The notes below the pieces were generated by a model. The model worked only from the letters and a program-made list of their open reading frames with translations, did no database searches and was not told the origin of the DNA. DNA of 64,000 bases from assembly GCF_007625115.1 (NCBI RefSeq), contig NZ_VMNH01000007.1, forward strand, positions 62,001 to 126,000, in the 5' to 3' direction. The stretch comes from Sedimenticola selenatireducens. Its GTDB lineage: Bacteria; Pseudomonadota; Gammaproteobacteria; Chromatiales; Chromatiaceae. Each line of letters starts with the position of its first letter. Positions within the stretch are counted from its first letter, which is position 1. This document shows, piece after piece, positions 54,966 through 62,735 of this stretch. Both the position numbers and the translations under genes were made by a program.

Positions 54966-55232
54966 ATGCGTCGAGAGATAGTGGTTTTTAATGTACTCAG
55001 CGTATTGGTTACGTTGGGCATCAGTGCAGTGCTTTTTTCCTATGCAGCCATACCGGAGGAGAAGCGTCTTGCCGCCAGTCAACCCAAGCCAATGGAAGAT
55101 TTTGCCGATGTGGATCTGGGCGCGGACTTTGGGCAGATTCCTGTCGTTGATCTAGTGGGTTATTACCTTGAGAACCCACCCGTAAAAGCCACGGGTTCGG
55201 CACCGGTTAAAAGACATTTTGGCGGATGTTAG
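54966..55232 (+). CDS. Small single-TM protein with C-terminal Cys (sulfur operon)
   Basis: 88 aa. N-terminal TM helix (~6-28, FNVLSVLVTLGISAVLFSY), an acidic tail, PVVDLVGYYLENPP (compare ELIRHY in the 69-aa protein), and a terminal GGC. The end cysteine could carry sulfur or a lipid/thiol link; this is inference. GGAGG is 6 nt upstream. No family recognised. Confidence 0.75.
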   Translation: MRREIVVFNVLSVLVTLGISAVLFSYAAIPEEKRLAASQPKPMEDFADVDLGADFGQIPVVDLVGYYLENPPVKATGSAPVKRHFGGC

Positions 55233-55236
55233 GGCG

Positions 55237-56082
55237 ATGAAACGGTTTATTCAGATAGGCCGATTATGTCTATTTGCTGGCTTGATAACAGTCACACTTC
55301 AGGCAACAGCAAGTAGTGTGCAGTTTATTGAGCAAATACCGAATGGTGACGGATTACGGGTGATTGATACGCGCCCGGTTGCAGAGTGTGAGCAACAGAG
55401 TATTAAGGGGGCGCGCTGTTTCTCCGTCGGTGATTTACTTGGTCATAGTGGTCGTTTGCCAAGCCAGCGCGACATAACCTGGATGTTGGGAACACTGGGG
55501 CTAAGCGGTTCTGAAACGGTTGTAGTCGTCGGTTACCCGGGAGATGCACGCGATTTTATTGCCGGGGTACTCTATCTCGCTGGTCAGAGAAAGGTATTGA
55601 TTCTGAGTCCTTCGATGAATCAGATGATTACCTCAAAGAGTATCCCGCTGGCGTCAGGTCAGCGGCGTAGTATGAGTCGTGAATTGCACTATATCGCTCA
55701 TCCACGTGATGCACAGATCGTTCTTTTGCGGGAGTTACAGCAACGTTTAAGCGGGAACCAATCCTTGCGTCTGTTAGATGTACGTAGTCATGAGGAGTAC
55801 TGGGGAGAGCTTATAAAGGGCTGGCGTGGCGGCCATATACCAGGAGCAGAGCACTGGTCGCAAAAAAATACGCAACCGATTCGGTTGACACGTATGGATG
55901 TTGACACGGTTGTTTATGGACGCGGGCCACTCGATTCGATTGCTTCCTTTGTGCGGTTGCAGACGCAATGGACGCAACCGGCGCAAGTTTTTATAGAGGG
56001 TTGGCGTGCCTGGAGTGCTGATAGTCAACTGCCAGTTGATGCAGAAAGTTTTAACGAAAAAAAGATGCTGACTGATTCCTGA
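55237..56082 (+). CDS. Periplasmic tandem rhodanese-like protein without catalytic Cys
   Basis: 281 aa. Signal peptide (LCLFAGLITVTLQATAS), then two rhodanese folds. Domain 1: LRVIDTRPVAEC ... TVVVVGYPGDARDF; domain 2: LRLLDVRSHEEYWGE ... DTVVYGRGPLDSIA. At both positions where an active rhodanese has Cys (pattern CxxGxR), no Cys is present. It may bind sulfur compounds or act as a scaffold, not as an enzyme. ATG 55237 follows the previous stop by 4 nt. Confidence 0.75.
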   Translation: MKRFIQIGRLCLFAGLITVTLQATASSVQFIEQIPNGDGLRVIDTRPVAECEQQSIKGARCFSVGDLLGHSGRLPSQRDITWMLGTLGLSGSETVVVVGYPGDARDFIAGVLYLAGQRKVLILSPSMNQMITSKSIPLASGQRRSMSRELHYIAHPRDAQIVLLRELQQRLSGNQSLRLLDVRSHEEYWGELIKGWRGGHIPGAEHWSQKNTQPIRLTRMDVDTVVYGRGPLDSIASFVRLQTQWTQPAQVFIEGWRAWSADSQLPVDAESFNEKKMLTDS

Positions 56083-56136
56083 TAAGTGACAGGTTGGAAG
56101 CACAATAAGCCTTTTGGCATAAGAAAGGAGGTATGA

Positions 56137-56427
56137 ATGAGTTTGCTTTTTATAGTATCGACACCAGGAGCGGCCCGGTTACTGTTGCCACTTATTTCGG
56201 CGTGTAAAAGGAAGGGTACACGCTGGAGTTGTTTTTTTACTAATGATGGCGTCAATAATTTATCTGAGCCGGGAATGAAGGAAGCGGCCTGCTGCGCGGA
56301 ACGGGTGGTGGTATGTGAACATTCATGGGCTCGGTTTATGGGCGATACACCTTGTCCGGTAGAACTGGGCAGCCAAACCCAAAACAGTATTATGGTGGGT
56401 GAGGCAGATCGGATTGTGAGTCTGTAA
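56137..56427 (+). CDS. Small DsrE-like protein
   Basis: 96 aa, soluble. Begins MSLLFIVSTPG, a beta strand and loop of DsrE/TusD type, then CKRKGTRWSCFFTNDGV (fits the FFxxDGV strand) and further Cys (EAACCAERVVVCEHSW, DTPCPVEL). Six cysteines in 96 residues is high. By analogy it may carry persulfide. AGGAGG precedes the ATG. Membership in the DsrE superfamily is judged from pattern and from the next two genes. Confidence 0.65.
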   Translation: MSLLFIVSTPGAARLLLPLISACKRKGTRWSCFFTNDGVNNLSEPGMKEAACCAERVVVCEHSWARFMGDTPCPVELGSQTQNSIMVGEADRIVSL

Positions 56428-56437
56428 GGGGATATAT

Positions 56438-56710
56438 ATGTCGAACAAGAACCTCGTTGTACTGGCGCGACGTGATCATGCTGAGGCCATGCGTGTGGCA
56501 GCAGGACTGACTATTGCAGGCCATGGCGTTCGTCTGATCTTTATGCGTGGTCCGGTGGAGGAGTCAGCGGAAAACATTGAGCAGGCGGAAACACTGGAGT
56601 TGTGTGATATCGAACCAGAAACGACGGTTCCAGGTCAGGAGATTCAGTACATCGACAGTGCAGGGCTTTCTCTTGCACTGTTAAAAGCAGACAGTGTCAT
56701 CAATCTTTGA
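56438..56710 (+). CDS. Small DsrE/DsrF-like protein
   Basis: 90 aa, soluble. KNLVVLARRDHAEAMRVAAGLTIAGHGVRLIFM is a typical DsrE-fold start (strand, helix, strand), here written in part only as the pattern VVLARxD..EAMRVAAGL; a single Cys (LELCDIE) follows. Likely partner of the genes on each side in a DsrEFH-like heteromer; not shown by sequence alone. Confidence 0.65.
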   Translation: MSNKNLVVLARRDHAEAMRVAAGLTIAGHGVRLIFMRGPVEESAENIEQAETLELCDIEPETTVPGQEIQYIDSAGLSLALLKADSVINL

Positions 56711-56726
56711 GGAGGCTGATTAAATA

Positions 56727-56912
56727 ATGAATATAGCTGTACTAAAGACAGGTTTGTTTCCCGATGCTGAAACGGTTGAAGCGGGAATAGATCATCTTTT
56801 ATCAAGTTGTAATCTGTATCTTTATGATGCAACACGTGACGACCTGACGGACAGTGATTGGGATCGAGTGCTTGATGAGATTTTGGTTGCCGAACGTCTG
56901 ATTGTTATCTAA
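56727..56912 (+). CDS. 61-aa DsrH/TusB-like protein
   Basis: 61 aa, soluble, much shorter than DsrH/TusB (~95-100 aa). MNIAVLKTGL, NLYLYDATRDDL and WDRVLDEILVAERLIVI suggest a shortened alpha/beta unit. One Cys (SSCNL). GAGGAGG lies upstream. Third of the trio, which gives the order E-like, F-like, H-like as in dsrEFH; the assignment is tentative. Confidence 0.55.
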   Translation: MNIAVLKTGLFPDAETVEAGIDHLLSSCNLYLYDATRDDLTDSDWDRVLDEILVAERLIVI

Positions 56913-56930
56913 AAAACCAGGAGGATGTAT

Positions 56931-57854
56931 ATGAATATTACAAAAAAAATCATGGGTGGGCTGGTACTGTTCGGTTTTTCTTCCATAACCTGGGGTGCTA
57001 CACCCTTGGTTGATGTGGATTGGATGAAAGCCAATAGCTGCAATGCTGATGTACGTGTACTGGATCTCAGAAACCCACTCGATGGAGGCTCTAAAACAGA
57101 TTATCTGCGGGCACATATACCCTGTGCAGTTCACACAGATTATCTCAAGGGTGGTTGGCGTACCGAGGTCAATAAAATACCGGGTCAGCTTCCCCCGACT
57201 GATAAACTGGAAAAATTAATTGGAGATCTTGGAATCGACAATCAGACCCATGTTGTGGTCTACCATGCGGGTAAAAATGCATTGGATCTTGGTAGTGCAA
57301 CCCGTGTCTACTGGACATTCAAGGTGCTAGGCCATGAAAACGTCTCTATCCTTGATGGCGGTCTGGCGGCCTATACCGCAGATAAAAAAAATCCATTGGA
57401 AAAGGGTAACATTACTCCTGATCCAAAAGCCTTCAAGTCCAAGTTGAATGAGGCACTACTGGCAACCAAGGACGATGTCAAAGTAGCATCAGGCAATGGC
57501 ATAACATTGATTGATAACCGTCCTACACACCAATATCGTGGAATTAATCGGCATCCCAAGTCAAAACGAAACGGTACCATTCCACAGGCCAGTAGTCTTC
57601 CTGAGAGCTGGTTGACGGTGAATGGTGGTGGTAAATTCCGTGATGTAGAGACCCTGAAGAAACTTTACCAGATTGCCAATGTGCCCGCCGAGGGTGAGTT
57701 CATCAACTTCTGTAATACCGGCCACTGGGCATCAGTCGGTTGGTTTGTCGGTAGTGAATTGATGGGTAATAAAAAATCACGCTTATATGATGGTTCAATG
57801 GTTGAGTGGAGTTCAGATGAAACTCTGCCGATGACTGAGGAAATCAAGCTCTAA
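56931..57854 (+). CDS. Periplasmic rhodanese (thiosulfate sulfurtransferase)
   Basis: 307 aa. Signal peptide (MGGLVLFGFSSITWGA), a non-catalytic rhodanese domain (VRVLDLRNPLDGG, HVVVYHAGKNALDLGSATR) and a C-terminal catalytic domain with FINFCNTGHWASVGWFV, the loop Cys intact, and SRLYDGSMVEW. Resembles SseA-type enzymes moved to the periplasm. ATG 56931 is chosen over 56925, since GGAGG is then 6 nt away. Its stop overlaps the cytochrome start by one base. Confidence 0.88.
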   Translation: MNITKKIMGGLVLFGFSSITWGATPLVDVDWMKANSCNADVRVLDLRNPLDGGSKTDYLRAHIPCAVHTDYLKGGWRTEVNKIPGQLPPTDKLEKLIGDLGIDNQTHVVVYHAGKNALDLGSATRVYWTFKVLGHENVSILDGGLAAYTADKKNPLEKGNITPDPKAFKSKLNEALLATKDDVKVASGNGITLIDNRPTHQYRGINRHPKSKRNGTIPQASSLPESWLTVNGGGKFRDVETLKKLYQIANVPAEGEFINFCNTGHWASVGWFVGSELMGNKKSRLYDGSMVEWSSDETLPMTEEIKL

Positions 57855-58483
57855 TGAGCCGATGGCTTATAGGATGGGTGGCCGGAATTATCTTGCTTTT
57901 TCCGGCCACTGTTTTTTCTGCAGGAGAACATCAGAGGCGATTCTCCGTGGAGATAGCCCTTCTCGCAGGTGATAGCAGGCTATTTCTCGAGGATGGTCTA
58001 TCAGCGGAAAAGCGTCAATGGATAGAAGGACGAATAATCAGCAGCAAAAATGTATTACCTCTGCTTGCACGTTACTATCTACAAGAGTCAGGGTATGAAG
58101 ACCCAGGTATATTGGTGCAGGCTGAAGCATTAAGTGGATATCCCGTTGGGTCCGATACATTGCAGCGGGCGATCAAGGAGATGAGTGAACGCTTTCCTAT
58201 CCAGTTCGCAGTTGATCTGAATAAACCGCTGGACTCATCGAGTAAGAGGCAAGTGAAATCAGACTATGAGGAGATGTGTCTGGGTTGTCATATTACGACT
58301 GCACAGGAAAGGTCTGTTGTCATAGGTGAATTTGGCACCTTTGCACGCTCTATGACGGATGATGAATGGTTGGCACGACTACTGGGTGGGTTACGAGGCG
58401 ACAGTTATACTGCGCTGGAAAACCCGTTCACTGATACTGAAATTGCGCGTTTTTTTCGTTATGTTAGAGACGAATTGCCCTAG
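57854..58483 (+). CDS. Periplasmic monohaem c-type cytochrome-like protein
   Basis: 209 aa. Signal peptide (WVAGIILLFPATVFSA), then ~120 residues with no known domain, and a single haem motif EMCLGCHITT (about residues 141-145); Met in RSMTDDEW may be the distal ligand. The haem sits in the last third, unlike short cytochromes c. Last gene of the operon, translated with the rhodanese (overlap of 1 nt), so it may take electrons from sulfur oxidation there. Confidence 0.75.
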   Translation: MSRWLIGWVAGIILLFPATVFSAGEHQRRFSVEIALLAGDSRLFLEDGLSAEKRQWIEGRIISSKNVLPLLARYYLQESGYEDPGILVQAEALSGYPVGSDTLQRAIKEMSERFPIQFAVDLNKPLDSSSKRQVKSDYEEMCLGCHITTAQERSVVIGEFGTFARSMTDDEWLARLLGGLRGDSYTALENPFTDTEIARFFRYVRDELP

Positions 58484-58566
58484 ACAAATAAAGCTACCCG
58501 TCAACTTTACCAATACAGTGTGTTTAGGCAGTCAGTCGAAAAAGCGGAAGGTTTTCTCGATACGTT

Positions 58567-59010
58567 TTATATCTCTCGCAAGCACCCCCGCTGCTTTGGC
58601 ATGTGCACGCCAGTTTTTTTTACCGACCCCGCCACCTCTCGTAACAGTGTCATGGCCTTGGCTTTCTTAAAGCCCGCTGTTTGTCCAAAGGTGAGTAGAT
58701 CTCCAATTTCAAAATTATCACGTTTTCCATTCAGGCTCATCTGATGTCGGCTGGTCCATGCGCCACTAGGGTTGTAAGAGTAAGCCACATCAAATGCGGG
58801 TGAGGGTCGCCATTCGCCCTGTTTATTCATCAGAAAAGCGATGTTCTTCACGTGATCGTCGTGGTTGCGTGCCAGCACATTGAGGAAGGTACGGCGAATC
58901 TGTTGTTCGATATCTTCGATGGGTAGTGCAAGCAGTTGAATGGTCTGCACGGCCTGTTCATAGGCGTTGGCACCTGCCTGGTTAAAATCATGCAGCACAC
59001 GATCCGCCTC
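58567..59010 (-). pseudogene. Remnant of HipA-type kinase (C-terminal part)
   Basis: About 145 codons similar to the C-terminal domain of HipA serine/threonine kinases: VLARNHDDHVKNIAFLMNKQ (catalytic DDHxKN), PSPAFDVAYSYNP and HQMSLNGKRDNFEIGDLL. The N-terminal ~270 residues, including the P-loop, are missing, and no HipB-like gene is near. The homology breaks at ~59010 against a different gene fragment on the other strand. Confidence 0.8.
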
Positions 59011-59202
59011 TTAGCGCCGGAATATTTTATAGCAACCAAACTAGAAGCTTACCAAGGCAGGGGAAATAACGACCCTCTGCTCAGTCATGATTTGGAAGAT
59101 ATTATCAACCTGGTTGATGGGCGGGAAGAGTTGCTGGGGGAGATAGGGCAGTTGCAAACAAGTGTACGCACATACATTGCCCAACAATTTGCTGAACTAT
59201 AG
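59010..59202 (+). pseudogene. Remnant of AbiEii-type nucleotidyltransferase
   Basis: About 63 codons (LLAPEYFIATKLEAYQGRGN, HDLEDIINLVDGREEL, YIAQQFAEL) match the C-terminal end of nucleotidyltransferase AbiEii/AbiGii-type toxins. The active-site part is gone and the frame begins at the junction with the HipA remnant. Two toxin-type genes have thus been joined by a deletion. Confidence 0.7.
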
Positions 59203-59571
59203 AAGCATCAGCGTTTTGACTACGCTGTACAGGGTAACTTGCAGGACAACCAGCGAACAAACCTGTTTATAAATCGGTGGCAGATAATCAGTGAGATGGT
59301 TTAGCGAGTAGCATTAGGATGCCTCTCTTTATGCAGATTGATAATAAGCAAGTACTAGGAAAGGGAGGGAAAAAATGACCCCGCCACTTTTTAGCTTTCG
59401 GCACTGGTTGTTATTCGAATGTGCCCCCAGGGCGGATGGAATCGGAAGAGGAATTATTTTCTCCAACCAAGGTTATTTAAGTTTATCCTTTTAATGTCGA
59501 TACTCCGTAATATGGAATGACCCATTTTACTTCAATCTGGAGTAAGTAACTGGTACAGGGATGATTTAATA
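59203..59571. other. 369-bp intergenic region before the helicase
   Basis: No recognised gene. A 39-codon frame (59375-59494) with a good AGGGAGGGA ribosome site has no known relatives, and is left uncalled. Possible debris of the toxin-type deletion to the left. Confidence 0.4.
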
Positions 59572-61437
59572 TTGGCTAACCTAATCCCCTCACTCACAAG
59601 TTGCGTTCGCCGTATGCAAGCGGGCGAAAAACGCTTTGCATTTAGAATCGGCACTCACCTGGAAGATGACTATCTCTGCTGGTATGAGTTGCCGGTAGGA
59701 AAGCGCCAGCGCTATTCAGATTTCATTATTCTTCACCCCTTGCGCGGTCTTTTGTTGCTGGAGGTTAAAGATTGGAAGCTGGAGACTATCCAAAAGATTG
59801 ATAAGGTCTCTACGACCATCATTACGCCCCGGGGTCTCAAGACAATTAGTAACCCGCTGGAGCAGGTGCGTCAATGCACTTACCAATTGATCAACCGGCT
59901 TGAAAAAGATCCCCAGTTAGTTAATCAGTCTGGACAATATAAGGGGCGCTTGGTCTTGCCCTACGGCTATGGGGTGGTGTTGAGTAATATTACCCGTAAT
60001 CAATTTGATTCAACCGATCTGGGTGAAGTACTGCCTGAACATCAAACCATCTGCAAAGACGAGATGACTGAAAGTGTTGACCCTGAAGCTTTTCAGGAGC
60101 GGCTGTGGAATATGTTCAATGTGCAATTTCCTAAAGCGCTGACGCTGCCACAAATAGATCGTATCCGTTGGCACCTGTTTCCTGAGGTTCGTATCAATAC
60201 GGGTGATCAAGCAAGCCTGTTTGCAGCGGAGCCCGATGAAGCGAGTGTAGAAACCCTGGTGCCAGACATCGTCAAAGTGATGGACATGCAACAGGAGCTG
60301 CTGGCTAGAAGTCTTGGGGAGGGTCATCGCGTCATCCACGGTGTTGCGGGATCGGGTAAGACGCTGATTCTGGGATACCGTTGTCTCTATCTGGCTAAGC
60401 TGCTGAATAAGCCTATCCTGGTACTCTGCTACAACATTACCCTGGCGGCCAGGCTTCGTGAATTGATGCTGCAACGAGGTGTTAACGACAAGGTCCATAT
60501 CTACCACTTTCATGATTGGTGTGGTGAACAGCTTCGAACCTATAACATAGATCGACCCAAGCCGGGTGATGGTTATTTTGACCGAATGGTTGAGTCCGTT
60601 ATTACGGCGGCTGAAAAGGGTGGTATACCCAAAGGGCAGTATGGGGCCGTCATGATCGACGAAGGCCACGATTTTGAACCTGAGTGGCTGAAACTGGTGG
60701 TCAGTATGGTGGATGAGGACACCAACTCACTGCTGTTGCTGTATGACGATGCCCAATCGATCTACGCCAAGAAAAATCAACTGGACTTCAGTCTTTCCAG
60801 TGTTGGGGTGCAGGCTAGGGGTCGCACGACGGTGCTCAGGTTGAATTATCGAAATACGGATGAGATTTTGAATTTCGCCTATCGTTTTGCCAGCCGGTAT
60901 TTAAACCATGATGTGAAGGATGAAGATCATGTGCCCCTGGTAGAGCCAGAAACAGTCGGGCGGCATGGTCCTCCACCAGTCGTGAAAGTATTCGATTGTT
61001 ATGAAAGTGAGGCGGGTTATATTGCCCGTATTTTTCACCGCATGCATGATGAGCAGCAGGTTCCATGGTCTGATATGTGTGTGACGTATCGCAGTAACTG
61101 GATGGGTGAAAAACTTAATAATATTTTTGCCCGAGAGGGTGTGCCGTGTCAGTGGCTTGGTAATCAAGAAGCGAAAAAGCATTTCAAGCCGGGTGAAGAG
61201 CGTATCAAGTTGATGACCATGCATAGCAGCAAAGGCCTGGAATTTCCTGTTGTAGCGGTATCAGGTGTGGGTTATATGCCAGCCAAAGGTGCTGAGCCTG
61301 TATCAGAGGCTAAGTTATTGTATGTGGCGATGACCCGCTCAACAGAGAAACTGTTGATAACGAGTCATAAAGAGACAGCGATTTTAGCGCAGCTCCAAGA
61401 GCCTTATGAGCCATTGGATGAAAGTGCCTCCAGCTGA
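59572..61437 (+). CDS. NERD-domain UvrD/Rep-like helicase
   Basis: 621 aa. NERD nuclease-related domain at ~15-130 (RYSDFIILHPLRGLLLLEVKDWK: Asp, and the E-V-K core), then SF1 helicase: Walker A GVAGSGKT, MIDEGHDFEPEW (Walker B), RLNYRNTDEIL, TMHSSKGLEFPVV and YVAMTRSTEKL. Start is TTG, kept because homologues begin MANLIPS at this place. The family is common in defence and accessory islands. A large antisense frame at 60010-60669 is a shadow. Confidence 0.92.
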   Translation: MANLIPSLTSCVRRMQAGEKRFAFRIGTHLEDDYLCWYELPVGKRQRYSDFIILHPLRGLLLLEVKDWKLETIQKIDKVSTTIITPRGLKTISNPLEQVRQCTYQLINRLEKDPQLVNQSGQYKGRLVLPYGYGVVLSNITRNQFDSTDLGEVLPEHQTICKDEMTESVDPEAFQERLWNMFNVQFPKALTLPQIDRIRWHLFPEVRINTGDQASLFAAEPDEASVETLVPDIVKVMDMQQELLARSLGEGHRVIHGVAGSGKTLILGYRCLYLAKLLNKPILVLCYNITLAARLRELMLQRGVNDKVHIYHFHDWCGEQLRTYNIDRPKPGDGYFDRMVESVITAAEKGGIPKGQYGAVMIDEGHDFEPEWLKLVVSMVDEDTNSLLLLYDDAQSIYAKKNQLDFSLSSVGVQARGRTTVLRLNYRNTDEILNFAYRFASRYLNHDVKDEDHVPLVEPETVGRHGPPPVVKVFDCYESEAGYIARIFHRMHDEQQVPWSDMCVTYRSNWMGEKLNNIFAREGVPCQWLGNQEAKKHFKPGEERIKLMTMHSSKGLEFPVVAVSGVGYMPAKGAEPVSEAKLLYVAMTRSTEKLLITSHKETAILAQLQEPYEPLDESASS

Positions 61438-61587
61438 GTAGTGATAGCAGGTAACTTCATGATCTAGGATCTGTTGATTGACGCGTTCCATAAAGTAATT
61501 TTGTTCTATATTGCCGGGATTAGAAATGGAGCGAATCCCAAAATCTTTTCCACATAAGGCCAGTAGCGCGGGAAGCAGGCAATAAAA

Positions 61588-61613
61588 AACCCCAGCTGAT
61601 ATCAGTTGGGGTT
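61588..61613 (-). terminator. Terminator following the tmRNA/tRNA-like 3' end
   Basis: AACCCCAGCTGAT/ATCAGTTGGGGTT arms pair over 13 positions with one G-U; read on the minus strand the hairpin ends in TTTTTT. It lies 7 nt past the CCA end of the RNA fragment, as expected for a natural small-RNA terminator. Confidence 0.8.
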
Positions 61614-61620
61614 CCGTATT

Positions 61621-61635
61621 TGGTGGAGGCGGGGG
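61621..61635 (-). other. tmRNA/tRNA-Ala-like 3'-end fragment, probable attachment core
   Basis: Minus strand reads CCCCCGCCTCCACCA: T-stem strand CCCCC, acceptor strand CGCCTCC, discriminator A and CCA. With a 5' GGGGGCG it would form the G3-U70 pair of alanine acceptors, fitting tmRNA or tRNA-Ala. The rest of the RNA is absent here. Such duplicated 3' ends mark tyrosine-recombinase integration; the intact gene should be at the other end of the element, to the right. Confidence 0.55.
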
Positions 61636-61695
61636 CTACCGAAAAGATCAAATAACTGTATGATAATTAATGTTTATATCTAATCGCAGTATTGC

Positions 61696-61717
61696 AGTTA
61701 CCCCTATAGTTACCCCT
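61696..61717 (+). repeat. Paired decamer AGTTACCCCT, possible integrase arm sites
   Basis: Two copies 12 bp apart (61696-61705, 61708-61717), 60 bp inside the presumed element next to the attachment core. GCAGT occurs at both outer ends. Typical layout of integrase arm sites, though not proof. Confidence 0.45.
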
Positions 61718-61828
61718 GCAGTCATTTTGTCTGATTTATTTAGTTATGCGGTTATTTAGCGAAGACAAAGAAGCCCTCGCTTCAGCAAGGGCTTCGGACC
61801 GCCATCGTCAGGGAATAATTCCCAAGGG

Positions 61829-61853
61829 CCTTTCGGCTTCAGGTCAGGGTCTA
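61829..61853 (+). repeat. Dispersed direct repeat, copy A
   Basis: CCTTTCGGCTTCAGGTCAG followed by GGTCTA; copy B is at 63215-63239 in the same orientation. 22 of 25 bases identical. Confidence 0.6.
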
Positions 61854-62020
61854 TCCAAAAAGGTACTCTTCAAGGCGGATCTTGTCAAAAAACATGGTTG
61901 CGTGGATGATTGAACGCCCTTGCTCTTTAGTGTGAATCCTTCTAAGCCTGATGTGGTGGTTGATAGCATATTTGATACCGGCCGGAACATTTATTGAGGC
62001 AAGGGATTATAATAAAACCT

Positions 62021-62218
62021 ATGAAACTGGAAATGAAAACAATCAACGGAAAGCCAACGATCCTCTACAACGGAAAAACAGCCGAGGAACGCTTGCGGGA
62101 ACGCCCGGAATACAAGGGTCTTTCTCCCGAGGAATTCAAAGCGAAGGTGCGAGAAGAAACAAAGGCCATGGTCGAGCAAGTTTTTCGGGAACAAGCCGGT
62201 CAGAGAGTAGATCATTAA
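62021..62218 (+). CDS. Small charged protein of unknown function
   Basis: 65 aa, rich in Lys/Glu/Arg: KTINGKPTILYNGKTAEER, then a long predicted helix (SPEEFKAKVREETKAMVEQV). The frame looks coding in character, but no good ribosome site is present before this ATG or the next one (62033). Lies within the presumed mobile element. No family recognised. Confidence 0.4.
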   Translation: MKLEMKTINGKPTILYNGKTAEERLRERPEYKGLSPEEFKAKVREETKAMVEQVFREQAGQRVDH

Positions 62219-62339
62219 AGGGATACCTCTAGTTCCGTAAGCGACTTTATGTGCTATTAATTACAGCATAGTTAGCCACCACTCATGCCAATAATCGTGA
62301 GAGCGTCTAAATAATCTACGCAAACTGTCAAAGCCCTAC

Positions 62340-62735
62340 CTATATTTTTTTAAATGCTTTTAAAAAATTTACTGGATGCTGGTGGAATCGAATATGGCCT
62401 TTGGCATTCAATTTTTTACTATTCTCCCTAAAAGGGCGAATGATGTATCCCCAGTTTCCAGTTTTTGAGAAATAGATAATAAAATCGATAGCAACATCTC
62501 CCCACATGTTAGATACAACAACTTCCTCGTTGTTTGTTTCAAGAGACTTTATTTGTATGCGGTAATAATTCAAGTCATCCGCCACAACCAGGTCTGTTTT
62601 CTTTCCATGATCTATCACAGGCAAAAGGACTTCCCAGCCGTCACTAGTTAACCAGCTGGTGGCTAATGTTTCGTAGGAAACGGATTTGAAGTGAGCTTGA
62701 GTTGGTAGTGGGGGTATTGCATTCATTCTTGGCAT
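62340..62735 (-). CDS. PD-(D/E)XK-like nuclease-fold protein
   Basis: 131 aa. N-terminal helix (SYETLATSWLTSDGWEVLLP) followed by KKTDLVVADDLNYYRIQIKS, which fits the PD-(D/E)XK core with Asp and a Q-x-K pair, as in group I-intron-linked or Holliday-resolvase-like nucleases. A strand pair with WGDVAIDFIIYFSK and GYIIRPF follows. Possibly a mobile-element nuclease; Gln for Glu may weaken catalysis. AGGTG lies upstream of the ATG. A CAAGTT-A-AACTTG dyad sits ~100 bp upstream (62836-62848). Confidence 0.55.
   Translation of the reverse strand: MPRMNAIPPLPTQAHFKSVSYETLATSWLTSDGWEVLLPVIDHGKKTDLVVADDLNYYRIQIKSLETNNEEVVVSNMWGDVAIDFIIYFSKTGNWGYIIRPFRENSKKLNAKGHIRFHQHPVNFLKAFKKI

Larger units (their letters stand above)
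61438..62020. other. Attachment-site region
   Basis: 583 bp with no gene. It holds, from left to right, a terminator (61588-61613), a tmRNA/tRNA-like 3' end (61621-61635), paired decamers (61696-61717), another hairpin GAAGCCCT/AGGGCTTC (61770-61795) and one copy of a dispersed repeat (61829-61853). Confidence 0.55.

Noticed and set aside
59375-59494. 39-codon plus-strand frame with a strong AGGGAGGGA site
   Set aside because: Good initiation signal only; the peptide has no recognised relatives and lies in debris.
60010-60669. 219-codon minus-strand frame inside the helicase gene
   Set aside because: Antisense shadow of conserved NERD-helicase codons; no family match.
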